NCBI GenBank assembly: GCA_026932145.1
Contig: JAIXKT010000021.1
Span: forward strand, 124,001 to 188,000
Direction of reading: 5' to 3'
DNA from: Bacteroidia bacterium
GTDB lineage: Bacteria; Bacteroidota; Bacteroidia; J057; JAIXKT01
Length of the DNA: 64,000 bases
Of this stretch, positions 1 to 8,285 are shown one piece after another. The first letter of the stretch is position 1; each line of letters begins with the position of its first letter. The position numbers and the translations under genes are program-made. Below the pieces are notes generated by a model. The model was not told where the DNA came from. It saw nothing but the letters and a program-made list of their open reading frames with translations, and made no database searches.

Positions 1-357
1 AAATGAACCGCCATTACGTTTTAAAAAAATATTCGTATCATAATTGCCTCGCGCACTTTGATACGTACCTACGGCATAGTATGTGTCCCCTGAACTCCCT
101 TTGTGTACAATAGCAAAGGAACGTACCGGGTTGTTGGCAAAAAAATCCCGTATTACAAACTGTGCCTGAGCCTTTGCATAATCTTGATCGGTTTTGCCTA
201 CCGTTATCTCAACGTTGTTGTTGAAATACGCCGATAAAGCTACTGCATCGCCCGTCCGGATACATTGTTCTATTTTATTAAAAACATCATCCTGAGCGTA
301 GCTTGTTGAAAACAAGCTAAGTAGTAGAACCAACCAAGAAAAAGATGCGGCTCTCAT
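1..357 (-). CDS. DUF4783-like secreted protein, 3' end cut by window edge
   Basis: The reading frame runs from an ATG at 357 leftward through position 1 without a stop, giving 119 codons of an incomplete gene. The N-terminus is a classic signal peptide ending in SYAQ, so the protein is exported. The visible mature part (DDVFNKIEQCIRTGD, then AYFNNNVEITV, FFANNPVRSFAIVHKG and a GTY segment) resembles my recollection of the Bacteroidota DUF4783 family, small NTF2-like periplasmic proteins of unknown function. It lies 104 bases downstream of gltX on the same strand. A weak box (AAACTTTG, 388-395) is the only promoter-like signal ahead of it, so it may be read through from gltX. The family call is from memory of the pattern; no search was run. 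Confidence 0.75.
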   Translation of the reverse strand, partial: MRAASFSWLVLLLSLFSTSYAQDDVFNKIEQCIRTGDAVALSAYFNNNVEITVGKTDQDYAKAQAQFVIRDFFANNPVRSFAIVHKGSSGDTYYAVGTYQSARGNYDTNIFLKRNGGSF

Positions 358-461
358 AGGTTTATAATTCACGTTCATAAATCGTGCCAAAGTTTTAAAA
401 TTTGTGAAAAATGTGTGTATGCGATTGTTTTCTGACTTTCTAAGGGTAAAGTATCGTAAAA

Positions 462-2012
462 TTACGTTTTTATTTGATTTGAAAAACCAACAGTTGGTAA
501 TGTGTTAAGTGTGTGTTGTAAATTTCTAAGGCAGGTATCTTTTCCCAATAATTCGGAAATCTCAAAGAGTGCAGGCCCCGAAGCACTCCCCGTAAGTGCT
601 AAACGAAATATTTGTAATACCTTTCCTATTTGAACGCCCTGTTTTTCAGCTACTTCTTGCGCTACTTTGTGTAGCGTCTCGCTATGCCAGTCTGAAACAT
701 CTTTCCAAGCAGTGATTATATTTTCGATAAATAATCGGGATTCCGGATTCCATTTTTTGGAGATAACCTGAGCATCATAATTTTGTATGGGTTTGAAAAA
801 ATAATCCCCTATGGTTGCAAATTCAGGGATTTTGGTAACCCTTTCTTTGAGCAAGTTTAGAATTTTGATTAAGGTAAAGTCATCCGGTAGAGAATAATTA
901 TGTTCCAATAAAATAGGTTTTACATTTTGCAATAGATTTTCATCAGATAAAGCTCTTAAATAAGTTTGGTTAAACCAAGCGGCTTTGTGCTGGTCAAATT
1001 TAGTTCCGGATTTTCCTACGCGCTCTAATGAAAAAAGTTCAATTAGTTTTTCTTTACTCATAACTTCATGGTCATTACCGGGGTTCCAACCTAATAAAGC
1101 TAAGAAGTTAATAAAGGCTTCGGGAAGGTATCCGGCTTCTTTATATCCTGAAGATATTTCTCCGGTTTCTGGATCTTTCCATGTAAGCGGGAATACGGGA
1201 AATCCTAATCTATCGCCATCTCGTTTGCTTAGTTTCCCATTGCCGTCCGGCTTTAATAAAAGTGGTAAATGCGCAAACTTAGGCATTGTTTCTTCCCAAC
1301 CAAAAGCGCGATACAGTAAAATGTGGAGTGGGGTAGAGGGCAACCATTCTTCCCCGCGTATTACGTGGGTGATGTGCATGAGGTGGTCATCTACCACATT
1401 GGCTAAGTGATAAGTAGGCATTCCGTCGCTTTTAAGTAGTACTTTATCGTCTATTTGTGAGCTATGAACAACTACCCAACCTCGAATTTCATCATGAAAA
1501 CGAATTTCTTCTTTTCTGGGAACTTTCAGTCTGATAACGTAAGGTTCTTGATTTTCGATTCGTTGTTTTACTTCACCGGCGGGTAAGGTGAGACTGTTTT
1601 TCATAGAACTACGCACAACAGCATTGTATTGTGGAGATTTAACTCCGGCAGCTTCTAATTTTTGGCGCATAATTTCTAAATCAGCTTCTGTATCAAAAGC
1701 ATAATAGGCAGTTCCATTGGTTACAAGTTGTTCTGCATATTGACGGTAAATAGCTTTCCGTTCACTTTGGCGGTAGGGAGCATCTGGGCCACCTAAATGC
1801 GGACCATAATCAAACTCAATACCGCACCAAGCCAAAGATTTAATAATATACTCTTCCGCACCGGGAACATAGCGGTTCTGGTCGGTGTCTTCTATCCGAA
1901 GTAAAAAATCCCCATGATGTTTTTTAGCAAATAAATAGTTAAATAAAGCAGTCCGAACACCGCCAATATGTAACGGCCCCGTAGGGCTGGGAGCAAAGCG
2001 TACTCTTACCAT
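462..2012 (-). CDS. gltX: Glutamyl-tRNA synthetase
   Basis: Class I aminoacyl-tRNA synthetase that charges tRNA-Glu in the cytoplasm. The 516-residue protein opens with VRVRFAPSPTGPLHIGG, which holds the HIGH-type signature (HIGG), and carries the KMSKS-type motif as KLSKR in the middle. The length is normal for bacterial GltX. The open frame extends to 2075. I chose the ATG at 2012 because a Bacteroidetes -7 box (2024-2031) lies inside that extension, 11 bases upstream, and because family members start right before this conserved block. No CxC zinc motif is evident between the two signatures, which is common in this phylum. The gene appears to be transcribed on its own, with DUF4783 possibly following. 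Confidence 0.97.
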   Translation of the reverse strand: MVRVRFAPSPTGPLHIGGVRTALFNYLFAKKHHGDFLLRIEDTDQNRYVPGAEEYIIKSLAWCGIEFDYGPHLGGPDAPYRQSERKAIYRQYAEQLVTNGTAYYAFDTEADLEIMRQKLEAAGVKSPQYNAVVRSSMKNSLTLPAGEVKQRIENQEPYVIRLKVPRKEEIRFHDEIRGWVVVHSSQIDDKVLLKSDGMPTYHLANVVDDHLMHITHVIRGEEWLPSTPLHILLYRAFGWEETMPKFAHLPLLLKPDGNGKLSKRDGDRLGFPVFPLTWKDPETGEISSGYKEAGYLPEAFINFLALLGWNPGNDHEVMSKEKLIELFSLERVGKSGTKFDQHKAAWFNQTYLRALSDENLLQNVKPILLEHNYSLPDDFTLIKILNLLKERVTKIPEFATIGDYFFKPIQNYDAQVISKKWNPESRLFIENIITAWKDVSDWHSETLHKVAQEVAEKQGVQIGKVLQIFRLALTGSASGPALFEISELLGKDTCLRNLQHTLNTLPTVGFSNQIKT

Positions 2013-2023
2013 AAAAATAGATG

Positions 2024-2031
2024 CAAAATTA
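2024..2031 (-). promoter_or_regulatory. -7 box of gltX
   Basis: TAATTTTG on the minus strand matches the Bacteroidetes sigma-A -7 consensus TAnnTTTG. It is 11 bases before the ATG at 2012, so the expected leader is only about 5 bases. Its position inside the longer open frame argues against a start at 2075. Confidence 0.6.
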
Positions 2032-2075
2032 AGCCTTTGTAGGTATCTAAAAAAAAAATAGTCGAGCTTCAGCAA

Positions 2076-2258
2076 AATACCACAGAGAGTTATCGCATAC
2101 TACTTAAATTATAGCAGTATTTAGGTAAATAGAAAAAAAATTGTAAGTTACTGATTTATAGTTTATTGTAAAAAAAATATAAATTTAATTAAAAAAAAAT
2201 AGCGGTAAATTAGTTTACTATAAAAAATCTGTATTTTTGCGGCCGTAAAACTTTTTTT
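2076..2258. other. Divergent intergenic region between gltX and acpP
   Basis: A very AT-rich gap containing the acpP promoter box at 2232-2239. I see no RNA gene, repeat or ORF of substance in the rest. Confidence 0.5.
2232..2239 (+). promoter_or_regulatory. -7 box of the acpP-fabF-rnc operon
   Basis: TATTTTTG matches TAnnTTTG exactly and is followed by GC-rich sequence (CGGCCG) where the transcript should start. The ATG of acpP is 19 bases downstream. No convincing -33 TTTG is seen at the expected distance. Confidence 0.7.
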
Positions 2259-2501
2259 ATGTCAGATATCGCAACACGCGTAAAGAACATTATCGTAGAT
2301 AAATTAGGTGTAGATATTAAGGAAGTAACTCCTGAAGCAAGTTTCGCCAATGATTTAGGAGCAGACTCTTTAGACACAGTCGAGCTAATTATGGAATTTG
2401 AGAAGGAGTTCAATATCAGTATTCAGGACGAAGATGCTGAGAAGATAGCTACGGTAGGAGATGCGATTCGCTACTTAGAGGAGCATACCTCGGTAGCGTA
2501 A
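2259..2501 (+). CDS. acpP: Acyl carrier protein
   Basis: Carrier of growing acyl chains in type II fatty acid synthesis. The 80-residue acidic protein has the invariant GADSLD motif, with Ser37 as the 4'-phosphopantetheine attachment site, followed by the helix [13 protein letters not shown] that docks partner enzymes. Length and composition are standard. It heads the operon acpP-fabF-rnc, an order common in Bacteroidota, with fabF starting 17 bases after its stop. The strong promoter box just upstream fits its expected high expression. Confidence 0.98.
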   Translation: MSDIATRVKNIIVDKLGVDIKEVTPEASFANDLGADSLDTVELIMEFEKEFNISIQDEDAEKIATVGDAIRYLEEHTSVA

Positions 2502-2518
2502 CTACAGAGAAATCAGCG

Positions 2519-3763
2519 ATGCGCAAACGTATCGTAGTTACTGGTTTAGGGGCGATTACGCCTCTTGGTAATGATGTACCAACATACTGGGACTCCCTAT
2601 TAAAAGGTGTCAGTGGGGCAGCCACTATCCAGCGTTTTGATGCCAGCAAATTCAAAACAACATTTGCTTGTGAAGTAAAAGACTTTGACCCAACACTGTA
2701 TATTGACAAAAAGGAAGCCCGAAGAATGGATCCCTTTTGTCAATATGCCCTTGCTGCGGCAGACCAAGCGGTAGTTGATTCCAAGATAAACTTTTCAGCT
2801 ACAGACTTAAATAGGGTTGCCGTAGTAATGGGATCCGGAATAGGAGGGCTACAAACATTTTATGAAGAAGTTAAATCGTTTGTAGAAGGAAACGGAGTAC
2901 CCCGTTTTAATCCGTTTTTCATCCCTAAGATGATTATAGACATTGTTCCGGGTCATATTTCCATTAAATACGGCTTAAAAGGCCCCAATTTTTCCAGCAT
3001 TGCGGCTTGTGCTACTTCTACCAATTGTATTATAGATGGTTATTTGTTGATTCAATCTGGTTTAGCAGATGTAGTTTTAGCAGGTGGCTCTGAAGCTGCC
3101 GTAACGCAGCCCGGAATTGGTGGATTTAATGCGATGAAAGCTCTTTCTGAAAGAAATGATGATCCTAAAACGGCCAGCCGTCCATTTGATTTAGATAGAG
3201 ATGGCTTTGTATTGGGCGAAGGCGGCGGTTGTCTTATTCTGGAAGATTTAGAATATGCTCTTTCACGTGGCGCAAATATCTATGCTGAATTAGTCGGAAT
3301 CGGTATGACGGCTGATGCTTACCACATCACAGCACCAGCACCGGATGGAAACGGAGCATCTCGGGTTATGCAAACTACCTTAGATTATGCCAAGCTACCT
3401 TATACCGCTATTGATTACATCAACGTACACGGAACGTCCACACCACTTGGAGATATTGCAGAAACAAACTCCATAAAAGCTGTTTTTAAAGAACACGCTG
3501 CCGTTTTGAATATAAGTTCCACTAAATCAATGACTGGCCACTTGTTAGGTGCAGCAGGAGCTATTGAAGCGATAGCTACTATCTTAGCTGTTAAAAACGA
3601 TATAGTGCCTCCCACAATCAATCATTTTACAGATGACCCTGAATGTGATTTGAATTATACATTTCATATTCCACAGCAAAGAACAGTGAACGCAGCTATC
3701 TCTAATACTTTCGGATTTGGAGGTCATAACGCTTCCTTATTATTCAAAAAGTTTATCGAATAG
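2519..3763 (+). CDS. fabF: 3-oxoacyl-ACP synthase II (beta-ketoacyl-ACP synthase)
   Basis: Condenses malonyl-ACP with acyl-ACP in fatty acid elongation. The 414-residue thiolase-fold protein shows the catalytic Cys-His-His triad: Cys164 in AACATSTNC, His304 in NVHGTSTPLGD and His341 in KSMTGHLLGAAG. The N-terminal VVTGLGAITPLG is typical of FabF. Length equals the family norm. The start ATG is unambiguous, 17 bases after acpP. The end abuts rnc, whose likely start codon lies 1 base after the fabF stop, so the two are probably translationally coupled. Confidence 0.98.
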   Translation: MRKRIVVTGLGAITPLGNDVPTYWDSLLKGVSGAATIQRFDASKFKTTFACEVKDFDPTLYIDKKEARRMDPFCQYALAAADQAVVDSKINFSATDLNRVAVVMGSGIGGLQTFYEEVKSFVEGNGVPRFNPFFIPKMIIDIVPGHISIKYGLKGPNFSSIAACATSTNCIIDGYLLIQSGLADVVLAGGSEAAVTQPGIGGFNAMKALSERNDDPKTASRPFDLDRDGFVLGEGGGCLILEDLEYALSRGANIYAELVGIGMTADAYHITAPAPDGNGASRVMQTTLDYAKLPYTAIDYINVHGTSTPLGDIAETNSIKAVFKEHAAVLNISSTKSMTGHLLGAAGAIEAIATILAVKNDIVPPTINHFTDDPECDLNYTFHIPQQRTVNAAISNTFGFGGHNASLLFKKFIE

Positions 3764-3764
3764 G

Positions 3765-4610
3765 TTGCTACATAAACGGTTACTAAACTTACTTCTTCCC
3801 AAAAGGAGGCGTATATCCATACAGATTTTTACTCTTTCTGGATATTGGCCAAATGATATTTTTTTGTACAAACTTTCGTTACGGCATCATTCGGCTGTTA
3901 CTAAAACTGAAATCTCGGCAGCTTCTTGTAATGAGCGTCTTGAATACTTGGGAGATGCTGTTTTAAATCAGATTGTTGCAGAACATCTTTTTAAGCGGTA
4001 TCCGTTAAAGGATGAAGGCTTTTTGACCGAAATGCGCTCAAAGATAGTAAACCGCGCTACGATGAACCAACTGGCAATATTAATTGGTCTTGACAAATTA
4101 GTAATTCACCAGCTATACAGAAAAAAAAATTTTGTAGGGAATCAAGTTATTTTTGGAAATGCCTTAGAAGCCTTTATTGGTGCGTTGTATTTAGATAGAG
4201 GTATGAAAGCTGCTACAAGATTTATACTAAACAGGTTGCTATCAAACTATTTAACGCTAAAAGAACTTGAAGCTATCTCAATCAACCCTAAAAACAAAAT
4301 TATTGAGTTTGCTACAAAACAAAAACTTGGCAAAATTTCATATCAAGTTGTTGAAAATAAGTATGATATAAGACACCGTTTTAGTGTAACGGTTTTGCTG
4401 AATGATAAACCGGTTGCAACGGGAAATCATATCCGAAAAAAAGATGCTGAGCAGTTGGCCTCTGAAATAGCTCTCCATACATTGCAGCAGCAATTAACTG
4501 AAAAAAATATTACCGAAAATAACTCGGATAAGCCTACTGAACCTGTTATTGGAGAAACTCAAGAAATATTAGATTCCGAAACTATCCCAAATATTGAAGA
4601 ATCTGAATAG
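3765..4610 (+). CDS. rnc: Ribonuclease III, probable TTG start
   Basis: Endoribonuclease that cuts double-stranded RNA in rRNA and mRNA processing. The catalytic signature ERLEYLGDAV (residues 57-66) and a second acidic motif, EAFIGALYLD, are intact. A double-stranded RNA-binding domain follows, with the C-terminal helix KKDAEQLASEIAL, and then an acidic tail of about 35 residues. There is no ATG in frame before the conserved core. I chose TTG at 3765, 1 base after the fabF stop, because MLHKRLLNLLLPKRR resembles the basic N-terminus of Bacteroidota homologues. A TTG at 3717, behind GGAGG and inside fabF, is the alternative. A perfect AAAGGAGG at about 3799-3806 precedes only ATA/ATC codons. 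Confidence 0.93.
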   Translation: MLHKRLLNLLLPKRRRISIQIFTLSGYWPNDIFLYKLSLRHHSAVTKTEISAASCNERLEYLGDAVLNQIVAEHLFKRYPLKDEGFLTEMRSKIVNRATMNQLAILIGLDKLVIHQLYRKKNFVGNQVIFGNALEAFIGALYLDRGMKAATRFILNRLLSNYLTLKELEAISINPKNKIIEFATKQKLGKISYQVVENKYDIRHRFSVTVLLNDKPVATGNHIRKKDAEQLASEIALHTLQQQLTEKNITENNSDKPTEPVIGETQEILDSETIPNIEESE

Positions 4611-4678
4611 ATAACAAATTAAAAAACAGCAAGTTATTGGGATTTGTTTATTTCTGTTTGCAGAAAACCGGAGTAATT

Positions 4679-4909
4679 TTATTTTTGTTCTACTTTTATG
4701 ATTCTGGCGGGGCAGCTATCCGCGATTTGCTGCGCTAATTCAAAGTCGTCTTCGTCGGTTTCTAAGTAAAAAAGTTCTCCTTTTTTTTCAATACCTCCTA
4801 TCAAAACACTTTTTCCGTCTTTTTGGGAAATTCTCCAGCGTTTTGAGTTAAGTTCTACGCAGGCATTACAACCAATACATTTTTTTTTGTAATGGAAGAT
4901 TTTAATCAT
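4679..4909 (-). CDS. Small single-cluster [4Fe-4S] ferredoxin
   Basis: Electron carrier of 76 residues. Cysteines 11, 14 and 17 form CIGCNAC, and Cys66 in SCPA completes one [4Fe-4S] site; there is no second cluster motif. The middle contains an insert rich in Lys, Glu and Asp. Its ATG overlaps the TGA of the upstream U32/TrhP-like gene (ATGA), so the pair is almost certainly co-translated. The family resembles the monocluster ferredoxins seen in thermophiles and Bacteroidota. Inference: it may supply electrons or a cluster to the TrhP-like protein. Confidence 0.9.
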   Translation of the reverse strand: MIKIFHYKKKCIGCNACVELNSKRWRISQKDGKSVLIGGIEKKGELFYLETDEDDFELAQQIADSCPARIIKVEQK

Positions 4910-6147
4910 ACCGGGGTGATTTTATACAACTTATCGGATTTACGAACTTTTTCAGGTAAGGGAAATGAAACTAAATCGCCTTTGATAGCTTCTGTTCGTT
5001 GGGTGTTATCAATTCTAAGTTCTTGAATAGTAGTTTGAATGATGCCGGTTGTGGGGCCTGTGATTAGGATTTCATCTCCGGTAGCGAGTGTGCCGGTTTC
5101 TATTTTAAATTCGCCCACGCTGATTTTGTCAAAAAAATTCAGGGCTTTTCCCACATACGTTTTTTGTTGGGTAGCCTTAGAGCCGTGTGTGTTGCTCCAT
5201 TCTCCCATTTTTTTTCCTAAATAATATCCGTCCCAAAAACCACGATTAAAAACGGTAGCTAACTGTTCTTTCCATTGGGTGATTTTTTCAAGAGAATAGG
5301 TTTTATCCAGAACGGCTTCAATTGCTTCGCGGTAGCATTTGGTTGTAGTGTAAACATATTCCGGAGAACGGGTTCTGCCCTCTATCTTTAAGACGGCAAC
5401 TCCGGAAGCAATGACTTTATCCAAAAAGTCTATGGTACACAAATCTTTAGCTGACATAATATACTCATTATCAACTTCTAATTCAATACCATCTTGTTTA
5501 TCTATGACTAAATAGTTTCTTCGGCAATTTTGAATGCAGGCACCACGATTTGCAGATGCAAAATGAGAATGTAGGCTTAGGTAGCATTTTCCGGAAATGG
5601 CCATACACAAAGCACCATGTGCAAATATTTCAACCTTAATCAGTTCCCCAGAAACTCCGGTGATTTTTTTTCGTTTGATATTTTTAATGATGAACTCTAC
5701 CTGTTTGAGGGTTAGTTCCCTGGCCAAAACAATTGTATCTGCATATTCAGCATAAAACTCAACGGTATCTATATTGGTAACGTTTGCCTGAGTAGAGATA
5801 TGAACAGGTAACTTGATTTTTTTACAATAATTTAGCAAAGCGAGGTCGCAGGCAATAACGGCATCAATCTGGGCATCTTTTGCATGGTTAGCTATTTTTT
5901 TCATCAAAGAAATATCATGGTCATACAAAATAGTGTTTAGGGTTAGATATGATTTAATATTGTGCTGCTTACAGGTTTCAGATATTTTTTCTAAATCATT
6001 TATAGTAAAGTTATTAATAGATTTTGCCCGCATATTTAGCTGCTCTATTCCAAAATAAACAGCGTCAGTTCCGGCTTGAATACCGGCTATTAATGACTCC
6101 CAAGAGCCAGCCGGAGAAAGTAGTAACGGTTTTGTAGATATTTCCAT
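4906..6147 (-). CDS. trhP: U32 family protein, TrhP (YegQ)-like tRNA hydroxylation factor
   Basis: U32 'peptidase' family protein of 413 residues. In E. coli, TrhP takes part in forming 5-hydroxyuridine at tRNA position 34, and its relative RlhA modifies 23S rRNA. The family signature is present: HGALCMAISGKCYLS followed by RGACIQNCRR, giving Cys181, Cys188, Cys204 and Cys208, which are thought to bind an iron-sulfur cluster. The N-terminal PAGSWESLIAGIQAGTDAVYFG is the TIM-barrel start. The length fits TrhP rather than the longer RlhA. The open frame also allows TTG at 6150, but I chose the ATG at 6147. The stop overlaps the ferredoxin start. The substrate assignment within U32 is an inference. 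Confidence 0.85.
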   Translation of the reverse strand: MEISTKPLLLSPAGSWESLIAGIQAGTDAVYFGIEQLNMRAKSINNFTINDLEKISETCKQHNIKSYLTLNTILYDHDISLMKKIANHAKDAQIDAVIACDLALLNYCKKIKLPVHISTQANVTNIDTVEFYAEYADTIVLARELTLKQVEFIIKNIKRKKITGVSGELIKVEIFAHGALCMAISGKCYLSLHSHFASANRGACIQNCRRNYLVIDKQDGIELEVDNEYIMSAKDLCTIDFLDKVIASGVAVLKIEGRTRSPEYVYTTTKCYREAIEAVLDKTYSLEKITQWKEQLATVFNRGFWDGYYLGKKMGEWSNTHGSKATQQKTYVGKALNFFDKISVGEFKIETGTLATGDEILITGPTTGIIQTTIQELRIDNTQRTEAIKGDLVSFPLPEKVRKSDKLYKITPV

Positions 6148-6419
6148 CAAATAAAATTTGAATTTAAAAAAGTAGTTGTAGTTTCCAATATAGGATAAAA
6201 AAGATAACGAAGTGGTAAATTTCTATTTTTTTATGTGCAAAATAAAAAGCAAAGACTATTGCAAGGGGTAAAGATAGCAAAAATAGGCTGAAGAAGTGCA
6301 GAACTACAACCACATTTTTGTCATGTATTAGAGATTATGAATAATAAGTTTATATAGAATTAACTATCTGATTTTCAATATTTTTTTTAAATTTTTCTGT
6401 TTATATTGAATATTTTTAT

Positions 6420-6427
6420 TAGGTTTG
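6420..6427 (+). promoter_or_regulatory. -7 box of the OmpA/LamG-like gene
   Basis: TAGGTTTG matches TAnnTTTG, 17 bases before the ATG at 6445. The 294-base gap 6148-6444 to its left is AT-rich and shows no other clear feature. Confidence 0.55.
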
Positions 6428-6444
6428 TATGTTAAATAAATTTC

Positions 6445-7479
6445 ATGAAAACCACCCAATACACTTTATTACTAACGTTTTTGGTGCTGTTCTTATTCCA
6501 TAAACTAAATGCACAAACTGACAATGATTTAAAGCCATACAGTAATTTTGATTTTATTGCAGGAGAGCAAATCTTATTTGAAGACGATTTTAAGGATAGC
6601 CCAAACGGAGAATTTCCTCCACGTTGGAATCTATTAGGTGGCCAGGCAACTGTAAACAGGCTTAAAGATGATGTATCAATGGTATGTATAGAAGGATCTT
6701 TAGGTACCATCTGTGAGGTTGAGCCGGCAATGAAGAAAAACACAAAAAATTATCTCAAAAATGCATTTACGGTTGAGTTTGATTTTTTTTACAAAGACAA
6801 TGATGGATATATAATGCTGTCTCTACGCGATAATACAGGAGACGTAAGGTCTATTTCATTTGAATCAACAGGAGAAATTAAAACGAATTATTTTGATAAT
6901 CCATTCGTAGGTATTTATAAAGGAGATGTAGATAATTACACCGGAAAATGGCATCATGTGTCGGTTGCATACAAAAATCAGCAGATTAAATTATATATTG
7001 ACCAATATCGGGTGTTGGTAATCCCAAAATGCGGATTTGACCCTGCATCTATTTCATTCGGCCTTGTTGAAAACACACGTATAAAAAATGTGAAAGTTGC
7101 CGAAGGTGGTGGAATGAATATGTTGGGAAAAATTCTGACAGATGGAAAATTTGTAACCCATGCTATTAAATTCGATGTTTCAAAAGCAACAATCAAAGGA
7201 GAAAGTATGGGTTTCCTAAATGAACTTGCCAAGTGGCTAAAAGAAAACACTACGATTAAACTCGAGATAGGCGGGCATACTGATAGCGACGGTGATGATA
7301 CTTCCAATTTAAAACTTTCCCAACAACGCGCCGAAGCCGTAAAAAAAGTGCTGGTTTCACTTGGCGTTGAAGACTCAAGATTATCTCCCAAAGGCTATGG
7401 CGAAACCAAACCATTAAGCAGCAATAATACACCGGAAGGCAAGGCAGATAATCGTAGGGTCGAGTTTTTGAAAATCTAA
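6445..7479 (+). CDS. OmpA family protein with N-terminal lectin-like domain
   Basis: Exported protein of 344 residues. A signal peptide ends at KLNAQ. Residues about 35-220 look like a concanavalin/LamG-type beta-sandwich (LFEDDFKDSPNGEFPPRW, then GKWHHVSVAYKNQQIKLYIDQ), a fold often used for carbohydrate binding. The C-terminal 110 residues are an OmpA peptidoglycan-binding domain with GGHTDSDGDD, LSQQRAEAVKKVLV and the closing NRRVEF. Such proteins usually sit in the outer membrane or periplasm and tether to the wall. It has its own promoter box and no obvious partner. The ligand of the lectin-like part is unknown. Confidence 0.88.
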   Translation: MKTTQYTLLLTFLVLFLFHKLNAQTDNDLKPYSNFDFIAGEQILFEDDFKDSPNGEFPPRWNLLGGQATVNRLKDDVSMVCIEGSLGTICEVEPAMKKNTKNYLKNAFTVEFDFFYKDNDGYIMLSLRDNTGDVRSISFESTGEIKTNYFDNPFVGIYKGDVDNYTGKWHHVSVAYKNQQIKLYIDQYRVLVIPKCGFDPASISFGLVENTRIKNVKVAEGGGMNMLGKILTDGKFVTHAIKFDVSKATIKGESMGFLNELAKWLKENTTIKLEIGGHTDSDGDDTSNLKLSQQRAEAVKKVLVSLGVEDSRLSPKGYGETKPLSSNNTPEGKADNRRVEFLKI

Positions 7480-7629
7480 AATAAAAATAAATACTTGCGC
7501 TTTAGAAAGCATAAAAGCAATGTTTCGTTGGTAAATCATTATTACAATCACGGGGCTTTCTGGTTTTTTTGAAAAGCAGGCGGTACACAAGTAATTCTAA
7601 TCCCTGTTCTTTTTTTACCCATTTTTAGA

Positions 7630-7637
7630 TATTTTTG
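7630..7637 (+). promoter_or_regulatory. Candidate -7 box for mscL with a long leader
   Basis: TATTTTTG followed by CG, about 95 bases before the mscL ATG. If used, the transcript has an untranslated leader of about 90 bases. The gap 7480-7732 holds no other recognisable feature. Confidence 0.45.
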
Positions 7638-7732
7638 CGTTTTGGAAAAGAGAGTAGATAACTTTCTCATTTATAGATTGTGAAATAATCGCTCTTTTTG
7701 GGATATATTTTTTTACTATAAATTAAAAGCAA

Positions 7733-8149
7733 ATGAGTTTTATTAAAGAATTTAAGGAATTTGCCATGAAGGGAAACCTGATAGATATGGCAATAGCTTT
7801 TGTGATGGGAGGCGCTTTCGGAAAGTTAGTCAGTAGTTTTATTGACGGAATGGTTATGCCAATAGTGGGTAAAATAACTGCCGGAGTGGATTTTAAATCT
7901 CTTAAATACGTTTTAAGCGAAGAACAAAAAGATGCTGCCGGTAAGGTTATAGCCGCTGAAGCAGCCATAAAATACGGAGAATTTATCACCGTAATGATTG
8001 ATTTTTTGTTGGTTGCTCTATTTATGTTTATGTTAATCAAGATGATGAACCGACTCAAGAAGAAAGAAGAGCCTAAACCTGAAGAAGCTCCAGAACTTAC
8101 GCCCGACCAAAAACTCCTAACCGAAATACGCGACTTACTGCAAAAATAA
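7733..8149 (+). CDS. mscL: Large-conductance mechanosensitive channel
   Basis: Inner-membrane homopentameric channel that opens under hypo-osmotic shock. The 138-residue protein starts with the amphipathic helix FIKEFKEFAMKGNLIDMAIAFVMG, followed by TM1 (GGAFGKLVSSFIDGMVMPIVG), a periplasmic loop, TM2 (FITVMIDFLLVALFMFMLI) and a charged cytoplasmic helix ending LLTEIRDLLQK. Order and length match the family. It is a single-gene unit lying before the gliding-associated gene. Confidence 0.97.
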   Translation: MSFIKEFKEFAMKGNLIDMAIAFVMGGAFGKLVSSFIDGMVMPIVGKITAGVDFKSLKYVLSEEQKDAAGKVIAAEAAIKYGEFITVMIDFLLVALFMFMLIKMMNRLKKKEEPKPEEAPELTPDQKLLTEIRDLLQK

Positions 8150-8230
8150 TACCCTACTATTGGGTTAAAGCCTACGCAACCTTACTATGGATACTTACGT
8201 AAAAAGTAGTGTATTTTCAGATTTTTAGGG

Positions 8231-8238
8231 TAAATTTG
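8231..8238 (+). promoter_or_regulatory. -7 box of the T9SS type B cargo gene
   Basis: TAAATTTG matches TAnnTTTG, followed by CACCCG. The ATG at 8286 is 47 bases downstream. Confidence 0.55.
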
Positions 8239-8285
8239 CACCCGAATTTAACATAAAAACCTGAATTAGGTTAGATAAACACTCA

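Noticed and set aside
985-1410. Plus-strand ORF of 141 codons opposite gltX
   Set aside because: It lies wholly in the antisense of a clear gltX and its composition is that of a shadow frame.
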